A model generated the notes under the pieces. That model was not told the DNA's origin, searched no databases, and was given only the letters and a program-made list of their open reading frames with translations. Shown piece by piece: positions 35,561-42,447 of a stretch of DNA of 42,447 nt; positions within the stretch are counted from its first letter, which is position 1; each line of letters starts with the position of its first letter. Position numbers and translations under genes: made by a program. The DNA is from Rhodocyclaceae bacterium. Lineage in GTDB: Bacteria; Pseudomonadota; Gammaproteobacteria; Burkholderiales; Rhodocyclaceae. Where the stretch lies: the NCBI GenBank assembly GCA_020445745.1, contig JAGRGB010000135.1:1-42447 (forward strand). The letters run 5' to 3'.

Positions 35561-36427
35561 ATGGACCGCAACACACTCGCCCCCCTGATCGAACTGCTGC
35601 GCGACGAGCCGATCGCCGTGTTGAGCGGCGCCGGCCTCAGCGCCGCCAGTGGGCTGCCGACCTACCGCGGTGCGGACGGCCAGTGGCTGCACCGCAAACC
35701 GATCCTGCACCAGGATTTCATCCGCTCCGCGGCCGTGCGCCGCCGCTACTGGGCACGCAGCCTGGTCGGCTGGCCCACGATCGGGCACGCCGAGCCGAAC
35801 GTCGGCCACCTCGCCCTGGCCAGCCTCGAGCACCGCGGCGCAGTCAACGCGGTGATCACCCAGAACGTGGACGGCCTGCACCAGAAGGCCGGCAGTCGCG
35901 CCGTCATCGAGCTGCATGGCAGCATCGCCCGCGTCCGCTGCCTGGCGTGCGGCGCCGACCACCTGCGCGCCGAGGTGCAGGACTGGCTGCGGGCTTCGAA
36001 CCCGGCATTCGACGGCGCGTTGGCCGAAGGCGTCACGGGCGGCCCGGACGGCGACGCCCAGCTCGACGAAGGGCGACACGAGGACTTCACGGTGCCGGAC
36101 TGCCCGGCCTGCGGCGGCGTGCTGAAGCCGGACGTCGTCTTCTATGGCGACGGCGTGCCGCGCGAGCGTGTCGATCGTGCGATGGCCGCCGTCGACCGGG
36201 CGTCCGGCCTGCTGATCGTCGGTTCCTCGCTGATGGTCTATTCGGGCTACCGCTTTGCCGATCGGGCCCATCGCCAGGGCAAGCCGGTGGTCGCCATCAA
36301 TCGCGGCCTGACCCGCGCGGACGCGCTGCTGAGCGCGAAGGTCGATGTCGACTGTGCACTCGCGCTCGACGAAGCCGCGAACGCGATCGGCGCCCCGGGG
36401 AACGCCGTGCCGACTCCGTCCCGCTGA
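35561..36427 (+). CDS. Sirtuin, NAD-dependent protein deacylase
   Basis: This 288-residue class of Sir2 enzyme is complete: NAD loop 'VLSGAGLSAASGLPTYRG' at about 20-37, 'TQNVDGLHQKAG', and the catalytic histidine in 'IELHGSIARVRC'. A zinc site is formed by two CxxC pairs ('CLACG' and 'CPACG'), and 'PDVVFYGD' and 'GSSLMVYSG' are also present. It removes acyl groups from lysines using NAD+. It is longer than CobB, with an insert of about 25 residues between the zinc pairs. It is a housekeeping-type sirtuin, clearly different from the SIR2-like domain of the large gene 1.6 kb away. A weak GAAGG precedes the ATG. Confidence 0.93.
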   Translation: MDRNTLAPLIELLRDEPIAVLSGAGLSAASGLPTYRGADGQWLHRKPILHQDFIRSAAVRRRYWARSLVGWPTIGHAEPNVGHLALASLEHRGAVNAVITQNVDGLHQKAGSRAVIELHGSIARVRCLACGADHLRAEVQDWLRASNPAFDGALAEGVTGGPDGDAQLDEGRHEDFTVPDCPACGGVLKPDVVFYGDGVPRERVDRAMAAVDRASGLLIVGSSLMVYSGYRFADRAHRQGKPVVAINRGLTRADALLSAKVDVDCALALDEAANAIGAPGNAVPTPSR

Positions 36428-36598
36428 CGACGCGAGCCGTCCGCCCGCTTGACATCGCACCCGGTCCGGCGCCTATGCTGGGATCGGCGTGCGACGCTGT
36501 CGCCGCGATATGCACCGCCCGCCTGAAAGGCTTCCGGTGACGAGACTGCCCGGCAGACCGAATCGCGAGGCTGCGACGATGACCATCGACGGCGCGAC

Positions 36599-37408
36599 AT
36601 GACGATCCCCCGCCCCTTCCACCGCGAAGCCGGCAGCGGCGCCGGCGTGGTCTGCCTTCATTCGAACGCCAGCACCTCGGCCCAGTGGCGTGCGCTGATG
36701 GATGCCCTGGCCGGCGGACACCGGGTGCTGGCGCCCGACTCCTATGGCGCCGGCAGGAGCCCGGACTGGCATTCCAGCCGCGAGATCTCACTGGCGGACG
36801 AGGTCGCCCTCGTCGAACCGCTGCTGGCGCTGGCCGGTTCGCCACTTGCCCTGGTCGGGCATTCCTACGGCGCCGCGGTCGCGCTGATCGCCGCGCTCGC
36901 CTGCCCCGAGCGCGTGCGAGCGCTGGTGCTGTACGAGCCGACGCTGTTCTCCCTGGTCGACGCCGACGCGCCGCCGCCGAACGGCGCCGACGGCATCCGC
37001 GAAACCGTCGCCGCGGCGGCGACGGCGCTGGATCGGGGCGACAAGGATGGCGCCGCGCGGCGATTCATCGACTACTGGATGGGTCCAGGCAGCTTCGACG
37101 CGATGCCCGACGGCCGCCGCACGACGATCGCCGATTCCGTGGTCAATGTCCGGCGCTGGGCCCACGCGCTGTTGACCGAGGCGACCCCGCTGGCGGCGTT
37201 CGCGGCCCTCGACATGCCGATTCTCTATCTGCTCGGCGGACGCTCGCCGGAGCCGGCGCACGCCGTCGCGCGCGTCCTGCTGCCGGCCCTGCCTCGAGCG
37301 CGGGTGGTCGAGTTTCCCGAGCTCGGCCACATGGCGCCGATCACCGACGCCGAGCGGGTCAATCGTGAGATCGCCCGATTCCTCGAACAGACTCGTCCGA
37401 GCGGATGA
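36599..37408 (+). CDS. Alpha/beta hydrolase
   Basis: This 269-residue alpha/beta-hydrolase-fold protein has the nucleophile elbow GHSYG (Ser89), an oxyanion region near 'CLHSNASTS', and a catalytic His in 'FPELGHMAP' near residue 248. No signal peptide is visible, so it is probably cytoplasmic. The substrate cannot be named. It lies 171 bp after the sirtuin in a region with no other recognisable feature. Its 3' end overlaps the convergent LysR gene by 50 bp. Confidence 0.88.
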   Translation: MTIPRPFHREAGSGAGVVCLHSNASTSAQWRALMDALAGGHRVLAPDSYGAGRSPDWHSSREISLADEVALVEPLLALAGSPLALVGHSYGAAVALIAALACPERVRALVLYEPTLFSLVDADAPPPNGADGIRETVAAAATALDRGDKDGAARRFIDYWMGPGSFDAMPDGRRTTIADSVVNVRRWAHALLTEATPLAAFAALDMPILYLLGGRSPEPAHAVARVLLPALPRARVVEFPELGHMAPITDAERVNREIARFLEQTRPSG

Positions 37409-38351
37409 CTGCCCTCCCGCGCGCCACGGCCTGGCGCGGATTCGCCCGCCCCTGCCAGTAGCCGGGCTGGTTGTAGATCTCCTTCAGGTAGGTGGCGAAG
37501 TGGCGGACCTTCGCCGGCAGGTAGCGCTGCTGGGGGTACACCGCCTGGATGTCGTAGCTGGGCAAGGCGAATTCGTCGAGCACGGTGACCAGTTCGCCAC
37601 GGCCCAGCTCGGCCTGGATCTCCCAGGTCGAGCGCCAACCGATGCCGAGGCCCTGACGGACCCAGTTGAACAGCAGCTCGCCATCGTTGCAGTCCAGGTC
37701 GCCGTCGACGCGCACGGCAAAACGCCGGCCGTCCTGCTGAAAGGTCCAGCCGCGCTGCTGTCCGCCCTGCAGGTTGAAGGCCAGGCAGTTGTGGCCGGCC
37801 AGCTCCGCCGGCGTGCGTGGCACGCCGTGGCGCTCGAAATAGGCCGGCGTGCCGCACACCACGCGCCGGTTCGGGAACAAGCGCACCGCGACGTAGTTCG
37901 GGTCGGCGACCTCGCCGATGCGGATGGCCATGTCGTAGCCCTCGCGTACCAGGTCGACGACGCAGTCGGTGAAGTTGAACGACAGCTTCAGCTCCGGATG
38001 GCGTGCCTTGAAGGCCGGCGCATGGGGACCGACGTGACGTCGGCCGAAGGCAGCCGGCGCCGACACCACCAGGTGGCCGCGTACCGTCGCGCGCTTTTCC
38101 GAGATGCTGCTCTCGGCGGCGTCGAAATCCCGCAGCAACTGGCGACAGGGCTCGAGGAACTGCTCGCCCAGGTCGGTCAGCGTCAGCCCGCGCGTCGAGC
38201 GGTGCATCAGGCGCACGCCCAGTCGCCCCTCCAGCGCATCGAGACGACGCCCCATCACCACCGGTGTCACACCATCGACCAGCGCGGCCGCCGCGAAGCT
38301 GCCCTTCTCGGCAGTCAGCACGAAGCTGCGGATCTCGGTATAGCGTCCCAC
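37359..38351 (-). CDS. LysR-family transcriptional regulator (paralogue of the one at 40038)
   Basis: This ~330-residue protein has an N-terminal winged helix ('EIRSFVLTAEKGSFAAAALVDGVTPVVMGRRL', read in parts) and a LysR effector domain. It shares long near-identical blocks with the LysR at 40038-40943, such as 'WRSTWEIQ', 'RGELVTVLDEFALP' and 'AVYPQQR'. The start is GTG at 38351 with GGGGAGG six bases upstream; GTG at 38372 is less likely. It is divergent from the GlcG/HbpS gene across a 331-bp gap. Its C-terminal ~20 residues extend past the paralogue and overlap the hydrolase gene. Confidence 0.92.
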   Translation of the reverse strand: MGRYTEIRSFVLTAEKGSFAAAALVDGVTPVVMGRRLDALEGRLGVRLMHRSTRGLTLTDLGEQFLEPCRQLLRDFDAAESSISEKRATVRGHLVVSAPAAFGRRHVGPHAPAFKARHPELKLSFNFTDCVVDLVREGYDMAIRIGEVADPNYVAVRLFPNRRVVCGTPAYFERHGVPRTPAELAGHNCLAFNLQGGQQRGWTFQQDGRRFAVRVDGDLDCNDGELLFNWVRQGLGIGWRSTWEIQAELGRGELVTVLDEFALPSYDIQAVYPQQRYLPAKVRHFATYLKEIYNQPGYWQGRANPRQAVARGRAVIRSDESVRGIGRSHD

Positions 38352-38682
38352 CGCCCACCTCCCCGCCGCCACCGCGGCGCAGTCGATACCAAGAGTATCG
38401 ACAGAAGCGATCTCCGCGGCAATTCCAGCAACACCGCCGCGCCTCTATTCTGCCCCCCGACGATTCGCGGCGCGGCCTGTCGCAGGCCACCAGGCGAACC
38501 AAGCCGGCCGGACGCGCTTCGAATCGATTGGATGGAGCAACGTGTTCGGGCGAGACCTGCGACGCCTACGAACGGCCCAGCGGGGCGTCGCCGCGCACCG
38601 GTCCGACACGAACGTAGGACGATGAATTCCGCGCCACGCCGACGAAGCGTCAGGGCATGGCCGGCCAAAGGAGGATCCGACG
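38352..38682. other. Divergent LysR-GlcG/HbpS intergenic region
   Basis: This 331-bp gap has no convincing gene. It is the expected site of the LysR operator and two promoters. I could not pick out a T-N11-A box with confidence. Confidence 0.45.
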
Positions 38683-39081
38683 ATGAAGGAGACGAAACTG
38701 CTGACCCTCGACGACGCCCGGCGCATCGCCGCGGCCGCCGAGGCCGAGGCCACGAAGAACGGCTGGGCGGTCTCGATCGCGGTCTGCGATGGCGGGGGGC
38801 ACGCCCTGTGGCTTCAGCGCATGGACGGCGCACCGCTGATGAGTGCCCAGGTCGCGCCCGAAAAAGCGCGCACCTCGGTGCTCACCGGCAAGCCCAGCAA
38901 GGCGTTCGAGGACATGGTCAATAACGGCCGCTTCGCTGCGCTGGCGATGCCGGTGTCGCCCCTCGAGGGCGGCGAGCCGATCGTCTACGACAGCCGGGTG
39001 ATCGGCGCGGTCGGAGTCTCCGGCGTCAAGGCCGGCGAGGATGCACAGATCGCGCGCGCCGGCGTCGCCGCCCTGACCTGA
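38683..39081 (+). CDS. GlcG/HbpS-family haem-binding-like protein
   Basis: This 132-residue protein is a single GlcG/HbpS (DUF336) domain: 'LTLDDARRIAAAAEAEATKNGW' (read in parts), 'VSIAVCDGGGHALWLQRMDGAP' and 'VIGAVGVSGVKAGEDAQIARAG'. The family includes GlcG of glycolate operons and the haem-binding HbpS; it binds small ligands, and the function here is unknown. A strong AAAGGAGG fixes the ATG. It has no signal peptide, so it is cytoplasmic. It is divergent from a LysR gene and lies 2 kb from malate synthase G, a glycolate-pathway enzyme. Confidence 0.9.
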   Translation: MKETKLLTLDDARRIAAAAEAEATKNGWAVSIAVCDGGGHALWLQRMDGAPLMSAQVAPEKARTSVLTGKPSKAFEDMVNNGRFAALAMPVSPLEGGEPIVYDSRVIGAVGVSGVKAGEDAQIARAGVAALT

Positions 39082-39193
39082 ACGAACCGGCGGAACACCG
39101 CCCGACCCGCTGCCGGCAGGCAAGGATCGGCTACCGGACGGCGCAGCCCCGATGCCGACCGCAATCGACGCGTCGCGGTGCGATGCCCGGGCC

Positions 39194-39757
39194 TCATTGC
39201 GCGCGAGGCTTGGCCGGGTGGAGCGCGATGTGCTTGCGCAGTTCACGATAGCGCTCGTCGAAATCGACGCCACTCAGCGGATCCGGTGCGCCCTGCACCG
39301 CTTCCCCGGCGGCCGCCCAGTCGTCGCCGGTCAGCAGTTCCTTGGCGAGGGGCATGATCTTGCCTTCCTCGGTCGCCAGATGGTGTCGATAGTAGACAAG
39401 GTAGGTCGCAGCAGCGGCCTCCACGTCGGCACGCTCGGTCATGACGTCGTCGGCGACTTCGCCGAGGCGCTCGAGAACGTCGTCACCGGCCCGGGCGATG
39501 ACACGATGCTCCTGCAGCAGACGATTCACCGGCAGTCGCATCTCGGGGTCGCGTTCGACCAGGCGGCAGAAAGCCGCCTCCTCGCGTGGATGATGAAAAC
39601 GATCGCCATACTGGCGCAGGTAATCGACGATATCGGTCATCAGTTCGTAGTTCGGCCGTTCACCGGCATGAAACGCGGCGACCTGGATCTCGAGCAGGTC
39701 GAGAAGCCGACCGAAAACGACGTGATCTGCATGCCATAGGGCAAGTGGTTCAGCCAT
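39194..39757 (-). CDS. Hemerythrin-domain protein
   Basis: This 187-residue four-helix protein has the hemerythrin iron ligands spread over 'WHADHVVF' (about residues 8-15), 'DRFHHPREEAAF' (about 52-63), 'LLQEHRVI' (about 80-87) and 'YYRHHLATEEGKIMP' (about 121-135). Such diiron proteins bind oxygen or help repair oxidative and nitrosative damage. GGGAG seven bases before the ATG at 39757 sets the start. It stands alone, convergent with the GlcG/HbpS gene, with a 280-bp gap upstream in which I see nothing definite. Confidence 0.9.
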   Translation of the reverse strand: MAEPLALWHADHVVFGRLLDLLEIQVAAFHAGERPNYELMTDIVDYLRQYGDRFHHPREEAAFCRLVERDPEMRLPVNRLLQEHRVIARAGDDVLERLGEVADDVMTERADVEAAAATYLVYYRHHLATEEGKIMPLAKELLTGDDWAAAGEAVQGAPDPLSGVDFDERYRELRKHIALHPAKPRAQ

Positions 39758-40037
39758 GGGAATCTCCCTCGTAAACGGTCTGACGCGGTCCCCGGTCTAA
39801 CCTTGGGAACAAGCGTGCGGATGGATAGCGGTCCGCGCGGGACTCCTCGTACGGAAGCACTCGTCGCGCTTCCATTCTAGTCGGCCTGGCGACAATCTCG
39901 GCGTCGGTGCGGTTCGGTCGGATTCGCCCCGCCTCAGCGGCCCGTACCGGCCACGCGCGGGCGCGCCGCCCGCCGTGGCGGGCAACGACGCGGAGCGTTC
40001 CACCAGGGTGCCGCGGCGGCATCGCGTCCCGCTGGAA

Positions 40038-40943
40038 TCACGCGTCCCAGTAAGCGGCCGCGCGGTAGATCTGCTTCAGGTGATCGACGAAGAAGCGCAC
40101 CTTGGCCGGGATGTGGCGTTGCTGCGGATAGACTGCGCGGATGTCGTAGTCGGGCAGCGCAAATTCGTCGAGCACGGTCACCAGCTCGCCCCGGTTAAGC
40201 TCCCGCTGGATCTCCCAGGTGGACCGCCATGCCAGCCCGAGGCCGGCGCGGGACCAGCGGTGCAGCATCTCGCCGTCGTTGCAGTCCGGGTTGCCGCGTA
40301 CACGCACGGTCACCGCCTTGCCGTCGCGCAGGAAGCTCCATCCGCGGCTCTGACCGCCCTGGGGCGTAAATACCAGGCAATTGTGCGCCTGCAGGTCGGC
40401 GAGATCGCGCGGCATGCCATGGCGGGCGAGATATTCGGGCGTCGCGCATACCGCCCGGCGGTTGGCCGCCAGCCGGATCGCGACGAGATCGGTGTCGGCT
40501 ACCGCGCCGATACGGATGCCCACATCGTAGCCCTCGCGCACCACGTCGACGACCTGATCGGTGAGGTCGAACGAGAGCTGTACGCGGGGGTTTGCGGCGA
40601 GGAAGCTGGCGGCGTGCACCGCCACGTGGCGGCGGCCAAAGCCGGCCGGGGCGGTCACCCGCAGGTGGCCCACCGCCGATGCGCGCGAGCTGCTCATCAG
40701 CTCCTCGGCGAGTTCGACCTCGGCGAAGATGCGCCGGCAGCGCTCGAGGAACAGTTGCCCCTCCTCGGTCAGCGCCTGGATGCGGGTCGAGCGGTGGAGC
40801 AGCTTGACGCCGAGACGCCGCTCCAGCGCGTCGACACGACGGCCGAGCATTGCCGGCGACACGCCGATCGCCTGCGCTGCCCGGCTGAGGCTGCCGAGTT
40901 CGACCGCGGCGACGAATGCCTGCATTTGCTTGAGCTTGTCCAT
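40038..40943 (-). CDS. LysR-family transcriptional regulator (paralogue of the one at 37359)
   Basis: This 301-residue protein starts 'MDKLKQMQAFVAAVELGSLS', the typical LysR helix-turn-helix opening. Its effector domain has 'VDVVREGYDVGIRIGAV', 'NPDCNDGEMLHRW' and 'RGELVTVLDEFALPDYDIRAVYPQQRH' (read in parts). It is close to the LysR at 37359 along its whole length. It is divergent from malate synthase G over 203 bp and is the likely regulator of that gene; this is inferred from position. Confidence 0.92.
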   Translation of the reverse strand: MDKLKQMQAFVAAVELGSLSRAAQAIGVSPAMLGRRVDALERRLGVKLLHRSTRIQALTEEGQLFLERCRRIFAEVELAEELMSSSRASAVGHLRVTAPAGFGRRHVAVHAASFLAANPRVQLSFDLTDQVVDVVREGYDVGIRIGAVADTDLVAIRLAANRRAVCATPEYLARHGMPRDLADLQAHNCLVFTPQGGQSRGWSFLRDGKAVTVRVRGNPDCNDGEMLHRWSRAGLGLAWRSTWEIQRELNRGELVTVLDEFALPDYDIRAVYPQQRHIPAKVRFFVDHLKQIYRAAAYWDA

Positions 40944-41146
40944 CGCCCGATTCTAAACCTGAGGTATATTCAAAAAGTACGAATTGAGCCTTTCTGAACC
41001 CTGAATGGGCAATTAGACTGCCAGGGCATCGCCGACCCGGAAACCGGGAGCCGTGGCATCTATGATGAGTCTGCGCCCGCGCCATGCATGCGATCGGGCG
41101 GCGGCGCTCCCAGCCGCAGAACTGCAAACGAGAGAGAGTTCAAGTC
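40944..41146. promoter_or_regulatory. A+T-rich divergent control region of LysR and glcB
   Basis: Around 40950-41020 the base composition drops sharply compared with flanking genes. TAGAAT on the minus strand (40952-40957) and TATATT on the plus strand (40965-40970) could serve as -10 boxes for the two genes. No confident -35 or LysR box was assigned. Confidence 0.4.
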
Positions 41147-42447
41147 ATGACCGACCGTATCCAGTGCGGGCGCCTGCAGGTGTCCAGCCAGTTGCACCAG
41201 TTCATCGAAAACGAAGCGCTGCCGGGCAGCGGCGTCGATGCCGCCGCATTCTGGAGCGGCTTCGACGCGCTGGTCCACGACCTGGCGCCGAAGAACAAGG
41301 CGCTGCTGGCCGAGCGCGACCGCCTGCAGAGCGAGATCGACGGCTGGCACCGCGCCAATCCGGGTCCGATCAAGGACATGGCGGCCTACCGCGGCTTCCT
41401 CGAGTCGATCGGCTATCTGGTGCCGGTGCCCGGCAAGGTCGAGATCACCACCGCGAACGTGGACGCCGAGATCGCGATCCAGGCCGGCCCCCAGTTGGTC
41501 GTGCCGGTGATGAATGCACGCTACGCGCTGAACGCCGCCAATGCGCGCTGGGGTTCGCTCTACGACGCGCTCTACGGCACCGACGCGATCAGTGAAGAGG
41601 GCGGCGCCGAGCGCGGCGCCGGCTACAATCCGGCCCGCGGCGCGAAGGTCATCGCCTACGGCCGCCAGTTCCTCGACCAGGCGGCACCGCTCGCCAGCGG
41701 CACCCACGGCGATGCGACCGGCTATGCGGTGGCCTCCGGTGCGCTCGCCGTGACGCTCGCCAACGGCGGCACCATCGGCCTTGCCGACCCAGGCCGCTTT
41801 GTCGGCTATCGTGGTGACGCCGGTGCGCCGAGTGCGGTGCTGATCCGCAACAACGACGTCCACGTCGAAATCGCGATCGACCGCAACGGCGCGATCGGCA
41901 AGTCCGACGCGGCCGGCATCAACGACATCGTGCTGGAGTCGGCGCTGACGACGATCATGGACTGCGAGGATTCGGTCGCCGCGGTGGACGCCGAGGACAA
42001 GACGCTGGTCTATCGCAACTGGCTCGGCCTGATCACCGGCGAGTTGACCGACAGCTTCCAGAAGGGTGGCAAGGCCGTCGAGCGACGGCTCAGCGCCGAC
42101 CGCGAATACACCACGCCGAATGGCGGTTCGCTGTCGCTGCATGGCCGGGCCCTGCTGTTCGTGCGCAACGTCGGACACCTGATGACCAATCCGGCGATCC
42201 TCGACGCCAACGGCAACGAAGTGCCGGAAGGCATCATCGACGGCGTCGTGACGATGCTGATCTCGAAGCGCGACCTCACCCTGAAGGGCAACTCGCGCAC
42301 CGGCAGCGCCTACATCGTCAAGCCGAAGATGCACGGTCCGGCCGAGGTGGCGTTCGCCAGCGAGCTGTTCGGCCGCATCGAGGCACTGCTCGGCATGCCG
42401 GCCGACACCGTCAAGATGGGCATCATGGACGAGGAGCGTCGCACCAG
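41147..42447 (+). CDS. glcB: Malate synthase G (N-terminal part, cut by window edge)
   Basis: The first ~433 residues are present and the gene runs off the right edge; full-length GlcB is about 720. Family landmarks are '[18 protein letters not shown]', '[24 protein letters not shown]' (read in parts), '[16 protein letters not shown]' and '[11 protein letters not shown]'. It condenses glyoxylate with acetyl-CoA to malate. In a methylotroph this may serve glyoxylate or glycolate use, or acetate growth. The ATG at 41147 follows a purine-rich GAGAGAG. It is divergent from a LysR gene. Confidence 0.95.
   Translation, partial: MTDRIQCGRLQVSSQLHQFIENEALPGSGVDAAAFWSGFDALVHDLAPKNKALLAERDRLQSEIDGWHRANPGPIKDMAAYRGFLESIGYLVPVPGKVEITTANVDAEIAIQAGPQLVVPVMNARYALNAANARWGSLYDALYGTDAISEEGGAERGAGYNPARGAKVIAYGRQFLDQAAPLASGTHGDATGYAVASGALAVTLANGGTIGLADPGRFVGYRGDAGAPSAVLIRNNDVHVEIAIDRNGAIGKSDAAGINDIVLESALTTIMDCEDSVAAVDAEDKTLVYRNWLGLITGELTDSFQKGGKAVERRLSADREYTTPNGGSLSLHGRALLFVRNVGHLMTNPAILDANGNEVPEGIIDGVVTMLISKRDLTLKGNSRTGSAYIVKPKMHGPAEVAFASELFGRIEALLGMPADTVKMGIMDEERRT

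Noticed and set aside
29168-36427. The SIR2 gene and the nearby sirtuin as one two-gene system
   Set aside because: The sirtuin is a canonical zinc-containing deacylase outside the pirin-end repeats, on the other strand, and separated by the YhcB-like gene; the proximity looks coincidental.

Overview
The window is about 70% G+C by eye and codes densely on both strands. It looks like the chromosome of a methylotrophic proteobacterium, most likely a betaproteobacterium. The evidence is a lanthanide-type methanol dehydrogenase (XoxF) beside most of the tetrahydromethanopterin (H4MPT)/methylofuran C1 pathway, with a gene order (mptG-mtdB-orf17-mch-orf5-orf7-fae) resembling the archaeal-like C1 clusters of methylotrophs. 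The exact genus cannot be read from the sequence.

Layout. (1) 1-1765: fhcA (cut by the window edge) and fhcB, formylmethanofuran transferase/hydrolase subunits. (2) 2012-9837: the methanol-oxidation block. It has a secreted YVTN beta-propeller and an MxaD-like periplasmic protein on the plus strand. Facing them is a tight minus-strand operon: xoxF, xoxG, xoxJ, two unrecognised secreted proteins, a zinc metallohydrolase and a SoxYZ-like carrier. (3) 10337-19775: cofactor biosynthesis. It has a HisA-like protein, an ATP-grasp ligase, mfnF, mfnE, mfnB, a DUF447-type protein, a dihydropteroate-synthase-like protein, dmrA, a sigma-54 enhancer-binding regulator and a dihydroneopterin-aldolase-like protein. 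(4) 19857-26456: fae, orf7-, orf5-, mch, orf17-, mtdB and mptG, all read leftward. (5) 26631-29153: a LysR regulator, an azoreductase and a pirin. (6) 29168-34367: an apparent insertion carrying one very large SIR2/P-loop/TPR gene of antiphage-defence type, bounded by a degenerate copy of the pirin 3' end. (7) 34413-42447: a YhcB-like membrane protein with a Lys/Ala/Asp/Glu repeat tail, a sirtuin, an alpha/beta hydrolase, two paralogous LysR regulators, a GlcG/HbpS protein, a hemerythrin and the start of malate synthase G.

How the genes work together. XoxF oxidises methanol to formaldehyde or formate and passes electrons to XoxG. Fae condenses formaldehyde with H4MPT. MtdB, Mch and Fhc then carry the C1 unit to formate. 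The mpt/mfn/dmrA/orf genes make the two cofactors (H4MPT and methylofuran).

The most interesting regulatory observation is a set of sigma-54 type promoters: a full consensus match upstream of xoxF, a near match at fhcB and a weaker one at mptG. Each has upstream copies of an 11-bp motif close to GTGACACAGTG, and a sigma-54 activator is encoded in the same cluster. This suggests one local regulon linking methanol oxidation with H4MPT-linked formaldehyde oxidation. The most interesting accessory element is the SIR2/P-loop/TPR gene with its pirin-end repeats. No rRNA, tRNA, CRISPR array, transposase or integrase was recognised.
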